Origin: an uncultured Acidobacteriota bacterium
Lineage (GTDB): Bacteria; Acidobacteriota; Terriglobia; Bryobacterales; Bryobacteraceae
DNA length: 64,000 bases
Direction: 5' to 3'
Assembly (NCBI GenBank): GCA_902826685.1
Contig: CADEFT010000003.1
Location: forward strand, 280,696-344,695
The translations under genes and the position numbers were made by a program. Positions 47,291-56,764 of this stretch are shown here, in pieces. The notes beneath the pieces are model-generated. The model was not told the origin of the DNA, did not search any database, and saw nothing but the letters and a program-made list of their open reading frames with translations. The stretch's first letter is position 1. Every line of letters begins with the position of its first letter.

Positions 47291-48168
47291 GCTCCCCCGG
47301 GCACCGGTTCTAAGGCGATCCAATCGAGCCGCGCGCCGTCGGCGGCATGCAGCGTGCGATAAAGCTCGCGCGCGTAGCCCGTGGGATCGGCTGGCATCTG
47401 AAGAGCGAGCGCCGCCGCGCGCGGCGTGTTCCACCAGAGATAGGCGCCGCGCCCCGAGGGCAGCCTGTCACCGGCCAGCACCAGCGGCGTTCGCGGCGCG
47501 TAATGCTTGCGATGCATGCCGGGCGAAGGATGCGCGCCTTCCACCACACCGGCCGCGCGCACCTCAAGTCCCGTAACGGCGGCGATCTGCTCCGCCGTGA
47601 TCGCCCCCGGCCGCAGCAGCACGGGCCCATCGCCCGTCAACGCCACAACGGCCGATTCGATCCCCACCTCGCACGGCCCGCCATCGAGAATCAGGTCCAC
47701 CTCGCCGCCGAGCGCGGCGCGCACGTGCTCTGCCGTCGTCGGCGAAAGCGCCGTAAAACGGTTCGCGCTCGGAGCGGCCACCGGCGTGTCCGCGCGCCGG
47801 ATCACTTCAAGCGCCACCGGATGCGAAGGCACGCGCAGCGCCACCGTATCGAGTCCGGCCGTGACGATGTCCGGCACCTTGGGATGCTTCGGCAGCACCA
47901 GCGTCAGCGGCCCCGGCCAGAACCGGCGTGCGAGCGCATCGGCTTCTACCGGCCATGCGGCGGCCAGATCGCGAGCCATTTCCAAACTGCTGGCATGGAC
48001 GATCAGCGGGCTGGTGACGGGTCTGCCCTTGACCCTGTAAATGCGCGCCACCGCAGCCGCATTTAAAGCATCCGCGCCGAGTCCGTAAACGGTTTCCGTA
48101 GGCAGCGCCACCAGCCCGCCGGAGCGGAGAATGGAGGCCGCGCGGTCCAGATCCTGCTCGCTTACCAC
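47224..48168 (-). CDS. sua5: L-threonylcarbamoyladenylate synthase, long Sua5 form
   Basis: 314 residues from GTG 48168. The YrdC/TsaC domain has GGLVALPTETVYGLGADAL, YRVKGRPVTSPLIVH (KxR), WPGPLTLVLPKH, VALRVPSHP, PVAAPSANRFTALSPTTA and LILDGGPCEVGIESAVV; the Sua5 C-terminal domain continues from HPSPGMHRKHYAPRTPL. It makes threonylcarbamoyl-AMP for the t6A37 modification of tRNAs. It lies 8 bp after prfB, so it is likely translated from the same mRNA. The final residues (VKRALRDEPVEPD) are inside the repeat region. Confidence 0.94.
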   Translation of the reverse strand: MVSEQDLDRAASILRSGGLVALPTETVYGLGADALNAAAVARIYRVKGRPVTSPLIVHASSLEMARDLAAAWPVEADALARRFWPGPLTLVLPKHPKVPDIVTAGLDTVALRVPSHPVALEVIRRADTPVAAPSANRFTALSPTTAEHVRAALGGEVDLILDGGPCEVGIESAVVALTGDGPVLLRPGAITAEQIAAVTGLEVRAAGVVEGAHPSPGMHRKHYAPRTPLVLAGDRLPSGRGAYLWWNTPRAAALALQMPADPTGYARELYRTLHAADGARLDWIALEPVPGGAAWAGVEDRVKRALRDEPVEPD

Positions 48169-48176
48169 TTTGTCTT

Positions 48177-49311
48177 TTAGTCGGGCAGCTCGTCTTTGCC
48201 GTCGCCCGCCGTCTTGCCCGTCTTGCGCCAGACAAGAAACGAATGAATCAGCTCTTCCAGATCGCCGTCGATCACGCGGTCCACGTCGCCGACCGCCAGC
48301 TTGGTGCGGTGATCCTTGATCAGCCGGTACGGCGCAAGCACGTAGCTGCGGATCTGGCTGCCGAAATTGATCTCGAGCTTCGTGTCTTCAAGCTTCTTTT
48401 CCTCGGCCCGCTTCTTGGCCATCTCATGCTCATAGAGCCGGGCCTTGAGCTGTTTGAGAGCGCTGGCACGGTTTTTGTGCTGCGAACGTTCATTCTGGCA
48501 CTGCACCACGATTCCCGTCGGCAAGTGCGTCATGCGAATGGCCGAATCGGTCCGGTTGACGTGCTGGCCGCCGGCGCCGGAAGCGCGAAACGTATCCACG
48601 CGCAGATCTTCCGGGCGAATGTCGATCTTGATCTCGTCGTCGATCTGCGGAATTACGAAGACCGAGGCAAACGACGTATGCCGCCTGGCGTTGGCGTCGA
48701 ACGGAGAGATCCGCACCAGCCGGTGTACACCCACTTCGCTTTGCAGCAGGCCGTAGAGGTTCTGGCCCGCGATCTCGACGGTGGCCGACTTGATGCCCGC
48801 GCCTTCGCCTTCCTGCCGGTCCGTCACCGCGGCTTCAAAGCCATTGCGCTCGGCCCAGCGCAGGTACATGCGCAGCAGCATTTCCGCCCAATCCTGGCTT
48901 TCGGTGCCGCCCGCGCCGGGATGAATAGTGACGATGGCGTCGTGGGCGTCGTTTTCGCCCGAAAGCAGCATCGCGGTTTCAAGCGACTGCAGCCGCGCCG
49001 AAAGCTGGCGGATCTCCTTGGCGAGTTCGCCGGTTACGTTCTCGCCTTCCTGGCCGAGCTCAAACAGCGTGTCGATATCGGAGGTGATGGCCGCGATCCG
49101 CGCGTCTTCGGCGATCGCCTCTTCCAGCCGCTTCCGCTCTTGCATGACTTTCTGGCTTTCCTCGGGCTGGTTCCAGAAATCGGGCGCGGCGATGCGCTCT
49201 TCCAACGCTTCGAAGGTTTTTCTTTTTTTGGGGGCGTCAAAGATAGCTCCGCACAGCTTCTGCTTGCTGGCGGAGCGATACGTACTCCCGCTGGAGTTCG
49301 TCGATGGTCAT
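48177..49311 (-). CDS. prfB: Peptide chain release factor 2 with programmed +1 frameshift
   Basis: The coding sequence is in two parts: ATG 49311 to CTT 49240 (24 codons, MTIDELQREYVSLRQQAEAV...) and, after skipping one base, GAC 49238 to 48177. The combined protein is 377 residues. The GGQ motif is ASGAGGQHVNRTDSAIR; the RF2-specific domain is recognisable (HPGAGGTESQDWAEMLLRMYL, FASVFVIPQID). It recognises UGA and UAA stop codons. A tract of A/C follows the shift site. Start: TATCAT lies 6 nt before ATG, with no Shine-Dalgarno. It lies 21 bp after cheR and 8 bp before sua5. Confidence 0.96.
49236..49242 (-). other. RF2 programmed frameshift site CTTTGAC
   Basis: On the minus strand the codons TAT CTT are followed by TGA C. 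Slow termination at TGA when RF2 is scarce allows a +1 slip on CTT to read GAC. A GGAG lies 4-7 nt before CTT as the internal Shine-Dalgarno stimulator. The site matches the widespread RF2 autoregulation signal. Confidence 0.95.
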
Positions 49312-49317
49312 GCTTCG

Positions 49318-49323
49318 ATGATA
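49318..49323 (-). promoter_or_regulatory. -10-like box TATCAT before prfB
   Basis: On the minus strand TATCAT ends 6 nt before prfB ATG 49311; the spacer CGAAGC has no Shine-Dalgarno. It could give a leaderless prfB transcript inside the che-prfB-sua5 array. Confidence 0.35.
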
Positions 49324-49332
49324 ACGCAGGCT

Positions 49333-50163
49333 TCAGCGCAGCCGGTAGAAAACGGCCTTGCCATGCGCGATACGCTCGAACTCAGAGGTGAGCCCGGCCG
49401 GATTCTCGGCCGCCGAAAGCAGCAGATAGCCGCCCTGCCGCATCGTCGAACGGATGCTGGCAAGGATCCGGCGGCAGGTCTCCTGATCGAAATAGATGAG
49501 CACGTTGCGGCAGAAGACCACGTCGAACGGCCCCAGGTGGCGCGTGGAGCCGCGCAGATCCTGAGCCTGGAAGGTGACCATCTTCCGGATGTCGGCGCTG
49601 ATCTGCCAATCGGCGCCGCTCGCCTCGAAATACTTCGAGAGGTAGCTCTTCGGCAGGCCGCGGTCCACTTCAATGGCCATATACTTCCCTTCCCGCGCGC
49701 GGGAGAGGATTTTTTCCGACAGATCGGTGGCCAGAATCGAACACTTCCAATCCTCGAGATTCATCTCGCGCAGCAGCATCGCCAGTGAATAGGCTTCCTG
49801 GCCGGACGAGGCCGCGGCCGACCAGAAGTTGAGCATCTTCGCGTGCTTGCGCCCCTCGAGCAGCTCCGGCAGCACGGTAGTGCGAAGCGCGTCGTACTGC
49901 ACCTGCTCGCGGAAGAACAGCGTTTCGTGGGTCGTCATCGCCTCGATGATTTCGCGCCGCACGCCCGGTACATAGCCGGTGCCGCGGATCAGGTTGCACA
50001 GATCGTTGACCGAACGGAACCGGTGCCGCTCGGCGACCGGCAGCAGCCGGGCTTCGAGCAGATAGTGCTTATCGTCGTCCACCACGATGCCCGACTCGCG
50101 GTAGATGAAATCCTTCAGCAGTTTCAGATTTTCCGGCAGGATCGGCGATGGTTTGAGCGGCAT
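49333..50163 (-). CDS. cheR: Chemotaxis protein methyltransferase CheR
   Basis: 276 residues. An N-terminal helical domain (LLKDFIYRESGIVVDDDK) precedes the SAM domain: MTTHETLFFREQVQYDAL, WSAAASSGQEAYSLAMLL, ILATDLSEKILSRAREGKY, FDVVFCRNVLIYFD and RQGGYLLLSAAENP. It methylates receptor glutamates with S-adenosylmethionine. The receptor in this operon lacks a visible CheR-binding pentapeptide tail. It lies 7 bp downstream of cheB and is the last chemosensory gene before prfB. Confidence 0.95.
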   Translation of the reverse strand: MPLKPSPILPENLKLLKDFIYRESGIVVDDDKHYLLEARLLPVAERHRFRSVNDLCNLIRGTGYVPGVRREIIEAMTTHETLFFREQVQYDALRTTVLPELLEGRKHAKMLNFWSAAASSGQEAYSLAMLLREMNLEDWKCSILATDLSEKILSRAREGKYMAIEVDRGLPKSYLSKYFEASGADWQISADIRKMVTFQAQDLRGSTRHLGPFDVVFCRNVLIYFDQETCRRILASIRSTMRQGGYLLLSAAENPAGLTSEFERIAHGKAVFYRLR

Positions 50164-50170
50164 TGACTCC

Positions 50171-51283
50171 CTATCCCAGGTGCTTCAGAATCTCCGGAAC
50201 GACCCTTGGCAGCGGCACTACGCTATCGGCCAGGCCGGCGCGAGCGATGGCTCCGGGCATGCCCCAGACCACGCTCGACGGTTCGTCCTGCGCGATGACA
50301 TAGGAGCCGATGGGCTTCAGCACTTCCACGCCCCTTAGCCCGTCCTGGCCCATGCCGGTCAGAATCGCCGACACCACCGAACCGCCATAGACGTCGGCCA
50401 CCGAACGGAACAGCACGTCCACCGCCGGCCGGCACGAATTCTCCGGCGGCCCCTGGTTGAGAGCGCAAACCACTTGCGTGCCTTTGCGGCGCACCGTCAG
50501 GTGATAGTCGCCCGGCGCGAGGTAGGCGCTCCCCGCCTCCACCGGCATCCCTTCCTGCGCTTCAAAGACCTTGATTTTCGAGATCTGCGTCAGCCGGTCC
50601 GCCAGCAGCTTAGTAAACATCGGCGGCATGTGCTGGACCATCAGGATCGGAACCCGCAAATCCTTGGGGAACAACGGAAAGATATCGGCGAGGGCGGTGG
50701 GACCGCCGGTCGAGACCCCGAGGGCAATCGCCCGCTTCGGACCCGGAATCGGTTTGAATGCCGTGGCCGCTATCTGGTTTGTGCGAGCGGCCGGAGCAGA
50801 AGCGGGCGCCGCGGCCGGGCTCACCCGCTGCGCGGCCGCCCGGTCGCCCCCGGGCCGCAGGAAAAACTGCTTGATCTTGGGCAGCAGATCGTCCCGCAAA
50901 GCTTCCATCGACCGGTCGAGCGAGCCCACGTTGGAGGCCTTGGTGACATAATCGTTGGCTCCCCGCGTCAACGCGTCCATCGTGGCCGACGCGCCGCGCT
51001 GGGTCAGCGTGCTGAACATGATCACGACCATGTTCGGATACGCCGGCCGCAGCGCCGTCAAAGTTTGCAGCCCGTCCATCACCGGCATCTCGACATCCAG
51101 AGTCAGCACGTCCGGATTGAGCTGCGGGATTCGCTGCAGCGCGATCGATCCGTTGGCCGCCGACCCGACCACCTCGATCTCCGGATCCTCGCCGAGCGCG
51201 TCTGAGACCAGGCGGCGGATGACGACGGAGTCATCCACCACCAGTACCCGGATTCGGCGTCCTTCCGCCAGCTTGATCTTCAT
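50171..51283 (-). CDS. cheB: Chemotaxis response regulator methylesterase CheB
   Basis: 370 residues. The receiver domain is intact: RVLVVDDSVVIRRLVSDAL, phospho-Asp in VLTLDVEMPVMDGL, TRGANDYVTKASNVG. After an Ala/Pro-rich linker comes the esterase: AIALGVSTGGPTALADIF (catalytic Ser), PILMVQHMPPMFTKLLADRL (His) and AILTGMGQDGLRGVEVL (Asp). It removes methyl groups from or deamidates receptors after phosphorylation by CheA. It lies between the receptor gene and cheR. Confidence 0.96.
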   Translation of the reverse strand: MKIKLAEGRRIRVLVVDDSVVIRRLVSDALGEDPEIEVVGSAANGSIALQRIPQLNPDVLTLDVEMPVMDGLQTLTALRPAYPNMVVIMFSTLTQRGASATMDALTRGANDYVTKASNVGSLDRSMEALRDDLLPKIKQFFLRPGGDRAAAQRVSPAAAPASAPAARTNQIAATAFKPIPGPKRAIALGVSTGGPTALADIFPLFPKDLRVPILMVQHMPPMFTKLLADRLTQISKIKVFEAQEGMPVEAGSAYLAPGDYHLTVRRKGTQVVCALNQGPPENSCRPAVDVLFRSVADVYGGSVVSAILTGMGQDGLRGVEVLKPIGSYVIAQDEPSSVVWGMPGAIARAGLADSVVPLPRVVPEILKHLG

Positions 51284-51306
51284 GTTGCGCCGGATAGCCC
51301 CACTCT

Positions 51307-53508
51307 CTAGACTTTGAACCGTGAAACGAGTTGCTGCAGCGTGGCGGCCATCTCGTTCAGGGCCTTGGAAGATCCCTGCGTGTCGGAAGCGCCCTGTGCG
51401 GTACTTTGCGCCGCGCTTGCCACGCCGGTGATATTGCTCGCAATCTCGGTAACGCCCTTGGAAGCCTCGGTCAAATTGCGGCCGATCTCATTGGTGGTTG
51501 CCGTTTGCTCCTCGACCGCCGAAGCGATGGTGCTCGAAATGTCGTTGATCTGGTCGATCACTTTACTGATTTCGGCAATCGCCTTCACCGCGCCCTTGGT
51601 GTCGTGTTGAATGGCCTCGATCTTCTGCCCGATCTCTTCGGTCGCCCTGGCGGTCTCTTTGGCCAGTTCCTTCACCTCGTTGGCTACCACGGCGAAGCCC
51701 TTGCCCGCCTCGCCGGCGCGCGCCGCTTCGATCGTGGCGTTGAGTGCGAGCAGATTGGTCTGCTGCGCGATCGACGTGATCACCTTGATTACCTTGCCGA
51801 TCTCCACGCTCGAATCGCCCAGCTTGGAAATGGTCTGGTTGGTCTGCTCGGCAATCCCGACGGCGCTGCGCGAGATGCGCGCCGCGTCGTTGGCGCTCTT
51901 GGAGATCTCGTTGATCGACGCCAGCATCTCTTCGCTGCCGCTGGCGACCACGCCCACGTTCTTCGATACCTGCTCACTCGCCGCCGAGGCCACGTTGGCT
52001 TGCGTGGCGGTCTCTTCGGAATTGTTCGCCATCTGCTGGCTGATCGCGCTCAACTGCTCGCTTGAAGCGCTCAGCGCCATGGCGTTGCGCGCGATGCCCG
52101 TCATGCTGCCGCGCAGCGTGGCCAGAAATTCCGTCAGGCCTTCGCCCATCTGTCCCATTACGTCCACGCCGTTGACGCCGACCTCGCGCGTCAGATCGCC
52201 CGAGGCGGCGGCGCGCACCGCTTCGAGCATCAGGTTCACTTTGCTGCTCAGTTCTTCCTGCGCCTCGCGTTCTTTCTCCACCCTTTCCTTCTCGCGCCTT
52301 TCCTGCGCCAGCCGCTCGGTGATCACATCCCAGGTCACCATCGTCCCAACGTAATTCTTGCCGTGGTCGTAGACCGGGCTCACCAGCAGCGAGAGCGTCT
52401 GGTCGCCCAGCTTGATGTTGGCATGATGCGGCAGATTCTTCGGATCGGCCAGCATACGCCGCTGGTGTTCCGGATGCTTGTGAAAAATGTCGATCGACTG
52501 GCCCAGCACCTGCTCGGCGCGAACCGGCAGCAGATGCTCGACCCCGCGCAAAGTCCGCAGCGAAGCCGGATTCACGTACCGGATCACCAGGTCCCGGTCG
52601 GCCATCAGGATGTTGATCGGCACGTTTTGCAGCATCGACTCGGCGCGCGCCGCTTCGTTTTCGAGTCTCGCCTTCTCGGTGATGATTTCCCAAGTCACCA
52701 TGGGACCGAGGTATCGGCGGTTGCTGTCGTAAATAGGGCTCACCAGCAGGTCGAGAAGTTCCGGCCCCAGTTGGATGCGCGCCCGGTGCGGCAGATTCTT
52801 CGGATCGGCCAGCATGCGGCGCTGGTGCTCGGGGTTCTTATGGAAAATGTCGATCGACTGGCCGACGACATCGTCGGCCCGGCACGGCAGCAGGTTTTCG
52901 ATCTGCTTCAGCGTGCGAAGGGAAGCCGGGTTCATGTAGCGGATCACCAGGTCGGTGCCGGCCTGCATGATGTTGCTGGGCGCGTTCTCCACAATCTGGC
53001 GGATCCGCTCCACTTCGATTTCGAGCTTCTTCCGCTCGCCGGTCTCTTCCCAGTTGACGATCACGCCCACGTAGTCGCCCGAGGCGTCGTGGACCGGGTT
53101 CACGCCGAGATCCACACTGAGCCCGGCCAGCTCGATCGCGGTCTGAACCGGAAGGTTCGCCGGATCCGACAGCAGGCGGCGAATCTCGCTTGCCCGCTCC
53201 GGCTGAAAGGCGCCGATCCCGGTGCCGATCAGTTCCTCGAAGCTCACGCCAAACTGCCCTTCGATGGTGGCCGCCAGGCCTTGCATGGTCTGGGCGGCGC
53301 GCCGGTTCATGTACACCAGCGTCAGGTCCCGATCGGCCACAAATACGTTGGTGCCCAGGTTTTCAAGCCCATAACGCATGGTCTCGAGAATCCCAGCAAG
53401 CCCCTCCGCCGCGGCAGGCGCGGTGGAACTCTTGGATACCGCCTTGGTTCCCCGCATCTTGCGCGTGTTGACCGCGCGCCCACTTTCCACTTCATCGATT
53501 ACCGTCAC
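51307..53508 (-). CDS. Soluble methyl-accepting chemotaxis protein with three PAS domains
   Basis: 733 residues from GTG 53508 (GGGGGA before it). There is no membrane span. PAS-like domains lie at about 45-165, 168-288 and 288-410; the second and third share runs such as [20 protein letters not shown] and [19 protein letters not shown]-like segment precedes the signalling coil, whose tip is [20 protein letters not shown] with [16 protein letters not shown]. Cofactor-binding residues of the PAS domains were not assigned. It is probably a cytoplasmic sensor of redox, light or small ligands feeding the adjacent CheA-CheW. Confidence 0.93.
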   Translation of the reverse strand: MTVIDEVESGRAVNTRKMRGTKAVSKSSTAPAAAEGLAGILETMRYGLENLGTNVFVADRDLTLVYMNRRAAQTMQGLAATIEGQFGVSFEELIGTGIGAFQPERASEIRRLLSDPANLPVQTAIELAGLSVDLGVNPVHDASGDYVGVIVNWEETGERKKLEIEVERIRQIVENAPSNIMQAGTDLVIRYMNPASLRTLKQIENLLPCRADDVVGQSIDIFHKNPEHQRRMLADPKNLPHRARIQLGPELLDLLVSPIYDSNRRYLGPMVTWEIITEKARLENEAARAESMLQNVPINILMADRDLVIRYVNPASLRTLRGVEHLLPVRAEQVLGQSIDIFHKHPEHQRRMLADPKNLPHHANIKLGDQTLSLLVSPVYDHGKNYVGTMVTWDVITERLAQERREKERVEKEREAQEELSSKVNLMLEAVRAAASGDLTREVGVNGVDVMGQMGEGLTEFLATLRGSMTGIARNAMALSASSEQLSAISQQMANNSEETATQANVASAASEQVSKNVGVVASGSEEMLASINEISKSANDAARISRSAVGIAEQTNQTISKLGDSSVEIGKVIKVITSIAQQTNLLALNATIEAARAGEAGKGFAVVANEVKELAKETARATEEIGQKIEAIQHDTKGAVKAIAEISKVIDQINDISSTIASAVEEQTATTNEIGRNLTEASKGVTEIASNITGVASAAQSTAQGASDTQGSSKALNEMAATLQQLVSRFKV

Positions 53509-53532
53509 GATTTCCCCCTTCTCCCGTCTCCT

Positions 53533-54003
53533 CTAAACGTAGTCGTGCGCCTGCAGAACCCGTTCCGTATCGAGCACCAGCATCAGCTTGCCTTCCAGTT
53601 TGTAGACGCCCGTAATGGTCTCCCGCAAATCGCGGGAGGCGTTCTCCGGCGCCGGCTCATAGTCGTCGCGCCGCACCGACAGCACATCCCCGATCTCATC
53701 CACCAGCAGGCTCACGGCGCCGTCGTCGCTGCGAACCACCATGTTCATCGGCGTCTCGGCGCCTTCGCGCGGCGCCAGCTTCAGCCGCCGCCGCATGTCG
53801 ATCGCCGTCACGATCTGCCCACGCAGGTTAATGAGCCCCTCCACCAGTTGCGGCGCCAGCGGCACGCGCGTCATCTCCTGGTAGCGCAGCACCTCCTGCA
53901 CTTCCAGCACTTCGATTCCGAAAAACAGGTCCTTGACGTAAAACGTGGCGTACTGCCGCGTCGCGTTCTCGGCCGGCGAGATGCCCGAAGGTTGTTCATT
54001 CAT
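53533..54003 (-). CDS. cheW: CheW coupling protein
   Basis: 156 residues. CheW/P5 fold: ATFYVKDLFFGIEVLEVQEV, VPLAPQLVEGLINLRGQIV, TAIDMRRRLKL, VSLLVDEIGDVLSVRRDD and ITGVYKLEGKLMLVLDTERVL. It joins the receptor to the CheA kinase. AGGAAAGG lies before the start. It sits 24 bp downstream of the CheW and receiver domains of CheA and upstream of the receptor, a typical order. Confidence 0.95.
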   Translation of the reverse strand: MNEQPSGISPAENATRQYATFYVKDLFFGIEVLEVQEVLRYQEMTRVPLAPQLVEGLINLRGQIVTAIDMRRRLKLAPREGAETPMNMVVRSDDGAVSLLVDEIGDVLSVRRDDYEPAPENASRDLRETITGVYKLEGKLMLVLDTERVLQAHDYV

Positions 54004-54024
54004 GGTGCGGTTCCTTTCCTGTGC

Positions 54025-56667
54025 CTAGCGGCGCGAACCCGCCGTCTGCTGTTGCGCCACCTGGCGCTCGGCGAGCGCGCTGGCCAGCCGTTCCACGCTG
54101 CGCAGCATCGCCTCGCGGTCGAATTTTCCCTGCGCGTCGGCGAATTTCCTCGGCGAACCGGCGTCGGCCTCCTGGCCTTCCTCGGTAAGCGCGATGGCAG
54201 GCGTATCGGCCGTCGTCGGATGGCTGCGCATGCGCGACAGCAGTTCCGCGCCTCCGCCTCCCTGCAGATCGAGCGAAACGGCGGCGATGTCGATGCGGTG
54301 GCGGCTTAATTTGTCCACCGCGTCGGTCACGCTCGAAGCCTCGACCACGCGATGGCCGCCCATCTCCAGATAGTGCTTCACCAGGCCTCGCGCAAATTGC
54401 GATGTTTCGGCCAGCAGTACGGTCGAACCCGACGGCTGGCCCGCGGCCGACGAATCCTTCTGAAACCACCCGCCGCCGCCGCACTGTTCGATGACCGCGT
54501 GAAGGTCCAGGAAATCGGTGACTTTCCCGCCCACCACCGCCGACCCGAGCAGTCCGGCCGCGCTCGCCTTCTGCCGCGCCACCACCACGTCTTCCACGAT
54601 GTCCAGAATCTGATCCACCAGCAGACCGATACGCCGGTCGCCGTTGCTGAACACGATCACCTGTACCGGATCGCGCTCGGCCGCCAGGCCCGAGCCGTAG
54701 CCGCCGAGGAAGTTCTCGAGCGGCACCAGCGGCAGAATCTGTCCGCGGTACTGCACCACGTCCTGGCCGCTGGCACGTTCCACTTCCGACCGTGGAAATT
54801 CCTCAAGCCGGGCCACCAGCGACAGCGGCACCGCCAGCCGCTCGAACTTGCCCGAGCGGAACAGCAGCAGCGTCTGCCGGTCCGTATTCGAGTCGGCCAC
54901 TTTATGTTCGCCGCGATGCGATTCGCGCGATTCCGAAAGCACGCCGCTCTTCAATCCCACCCCCAGCACGTCGAGAATCAACGCCACCTTGCCATCGCCC
55001 ATGATCGTCGCGCCGGCATAGCTGGTCAGCCCCTTCAACTGCTTGCCGAGCGGCTTGACCACGATCTCCTGCGTGTCGTTGATCGAATCCACCACCAGCC
55101 CGAACTGCCGGTCCTCGGCCTGCAGCACGACGATGTTGATTACGTCGCGGCCGCCGGGGTCGAACGGCAACTGCAACGCTTCGTTGAGGTAGGCAATGGG
55201 CAGCAGGCTGCCGCGCCGCCGGTAGACCGGCGTGCCGTGGATCCGTTCGATCATCTTGCGGCCCGCTTCGCCTTCGAGGCGCACCAGTTCGAGCAGGCTC
55301 ACCTGCGGAATCACGAACCGCTCGCCGCCGCTCATCACCACAAGACCCGGAATGATGGCCAGCGTCAGCGGAATCTTGATCTTGACCGTGGTGCCCTGCC
55401 CGTTGCGGCTGGCCAGGTCCACCGTCCCGCCGATCTTTTCGATGTTGGTCTTCACCACGTCCATGCCGACGCCGCGGCCGGAAATGTTGGTCACCTGCTC
55501 GGCGGTCGAAAAGCCGGGCTGGAAGATCAGGTTGATCGCCTCGCGCTCGGTGATGCGCTCGGCCTGCTCGGGCCGCAGCAATCCCTTTTGTACGGCCTTC
55601 TTCTTAACCTTTTCCGGATTGATGCCCGCGCCATCGTCGCTGATCTCGATGTTGACCTGACCGCCTTCGTGGAAGGCGCGCAGCACCAGCCGTCCCTGCG
55701 CCGCCTTGCCCGCGCCCACCCGTACTTCGGGCCGCTCGATGCCGTGGTCGCAGCAGTTGCGCACGATATGCGTCAGCGGATCCTTGATCGCCTCGATGAT
55801 GCTCTTGTCGAGCTCGGTCTCGGCGCCGTCCATCTCCAGTTGAATCTGCTTGCCGCAACTGGTCGCCAGGTCGCGCACCACCCGCGGCAGCTTGTTCCAC
55901 ACGACCCCGATCGGCTGCATGCGCGTCTTCATGACGCCTTCCTGCAGTTGCGTGGTGATCAGGTTCAGCCGCTGCGAAGTCGCGTTGAACGCCGCGTTCT
56001 CCTGGCGCGCGGAAAACTGCAGAATCTGGTTGCGCGCCAGCACCAGTTCGCCCACCAGGTTCATCAGCTTGTCGAGCTGGCTCACGTCCACGCGGATATT
56101 GGAGTCGGCCACCGAACTGGTCTTGGCCCCGCTGCTCTCGGCTTCCGCTGGCGCCGGCGCGGCGCTTTTCTCCACCGCGCGCGGTGGCTCGGCAGCCGCG
56201 ATGGCGACGGGAACGGGCGGAGCTACCGCTACCGCGACCTCCTCCTCCACCACCGCTGCCGCCGCGGCGGGTGCCTCGGTACCGCTTTCGCCGCAGGCCG
56301 CTTCCAGCCGGTCGCGCAGCTCGCGGTGTTCGTCGGCGCTTTCGGCCCCGCTTTCCTCGATCGCCGCCAGTTCGAACTTGACGGCGTCCACCATCCGCAG
56401 AATCAGGCTCACCAGCCGCGGGTTCAGGTCTCTTTCCCCGTTGCGCACCTGGCTCAGGATATTCTCGCCAACGTGCGTGATCTTCTCGAGCTTCCCGAAT
56501 CCCAGGAAGCCGCACGTTCCTTTTATGGTGTGGATGGTGCGGAAGATGCTTGCGAGCAGGCTCGCGTCCTTCGGCCTCTGTTCCAGTTCCACCATCTCCT
56601 GATCCAGGCGGGCCAGGTTCTCGCTGCTTTCAATCAGAAATTCCTTTATGATTTCCTGATCTTCCAT
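54025..56667 (-). CDS. cheA: CheA histidine kinase with C-terminal receiver domain
   Basis: 880 residues from ATG 56667 (AGGAAG upstream); the frame is open 33 codons further up but that part is non-coding-like leader. Domains: HPt with phospho-acceptor His46 in FRTIHTIKGTCGFLG; a Pro/Ala-rich linker; dimer helix; ATPase with HIVRNCCDHGIERPEVR, EISDDGAGINPEKV and ISGRGVGMDVVKTNI; two CheW-like domains (GLVVDSINDTQEIVVKPL and GLLVDQILDIVEDVVVA); and a receiver-like end (TVLLAETSQFARGL, AAVSLDLQGGGGAEL). The receiver keeps the acceptor-site Asp but has Glu alone where two acids are usual. Confidence 0.95.
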   Translation of the reverse strand: MEDQEIIKEFLIESSENLARLDQEMVELEQRPKDASLLASIFRTIHTIKGTCGFLGFGKLEKITHVGENILSQVRNGERDLNPRLVSLILRMVDAVKFELAAIEESGAESADEHRELRDRLEAACGESGTEAPAAAAAVVEEEVAVAVAPPVPVAIAAAEPPRAVEKSAAPAPAEAESSGAKTSSVADSNIRVDVSQLDKLMNLVGELVLARNQILQFSARQENAAFNATSQRLNLITTQLQEGVMKTRMQPIGVVWNKLPRVVRDLATSCGKQIQLEMDGAETELDKSIIEAIKDPLTHIVRNCCDHGIERPEVRVGAGKAAQGRLVLRAFHEGGQVNIEISDDGAGINPEKVKKKAVQKGLLRPEQAERITEREAINLIFQPGFSTAEQVTNISGRGVGMDVVKTNIEKIGGTVDLASRNGQGTTVKIKIPLTLAIIPGLVVMSGGERFVIPQVSLLELVRLEGEAGRKMIERIHGTPVYRRRGSLLPIAYLNEALQLPFDPGGRDVINIVVLQAEDRQFGLVVDSINDTQEIVVKPLGKQLKGLTSYAGATIMGDGKVALILDVLGVGLKSGVLSESRESHRGEHKVADSNTDRQTLLLFRSGKFERLAVPLSLVARLEEFPRSEVERASGQDVVQYRGQILPLVPLENFLGGYGSGLAAERDPVQVIVFSNGDRRIGLLVDQILDIVEDVVVARQKASAAGLLGSAVVGGKVTDFLDLHAVIEQCGGGGWFQKDSSAAGQPSGSTVLLAETSQFARGLVKHYLEMGGHRVVEASSVTDAVDKLSRHRIDIAAVSLDLQGGGGAELLSRMRSHPTTADTPAIALTEEGQEADAGSPRKFADAQGKFDREAMLRSVERLASALAERQVAQQQTAGSRR

Positions 56668-56685
56668 GTGTGTGGTTCTTCCTAT

Positions 56686-56764
56686 GGCGCACGCTTGGGC
56701 GTGCCGAAACTCTTGAGGATCGCCTCCACCGGCCTTGCGGCCGTGGATACTCCGCACTAGTTTC
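56686..56764 (-). promoter_or_regulatory. Structured 5' leader of the chemosensory operon
   Basis: On the minus strand, just upstream of cheA: GAAACT and AGTTTC (56759-56764 and 56706-56711) can close a domain. Inside is TCCACGGCC-GCAA-GGCC-G-GTGGA, a stem with a GNRA tetraloop; a second hairpin GCACGC-CCAA-GCGTGC follows near 56686-56705. The GNRA loop is present only on the strand transcribed with cheA. No known riboswitch core was recognised. A -10-like TACGAT lies at 56796-56801. Confidence 0.5.

Noticed and set aside
52363..56760. Very long open frames antisense to the mcp and cheA genes
   Set aside because: They lie wholly opposite genes with strong family motifs, are rich in Arg, His, Gln and Ala from GC-rich third positions, and show no domain.
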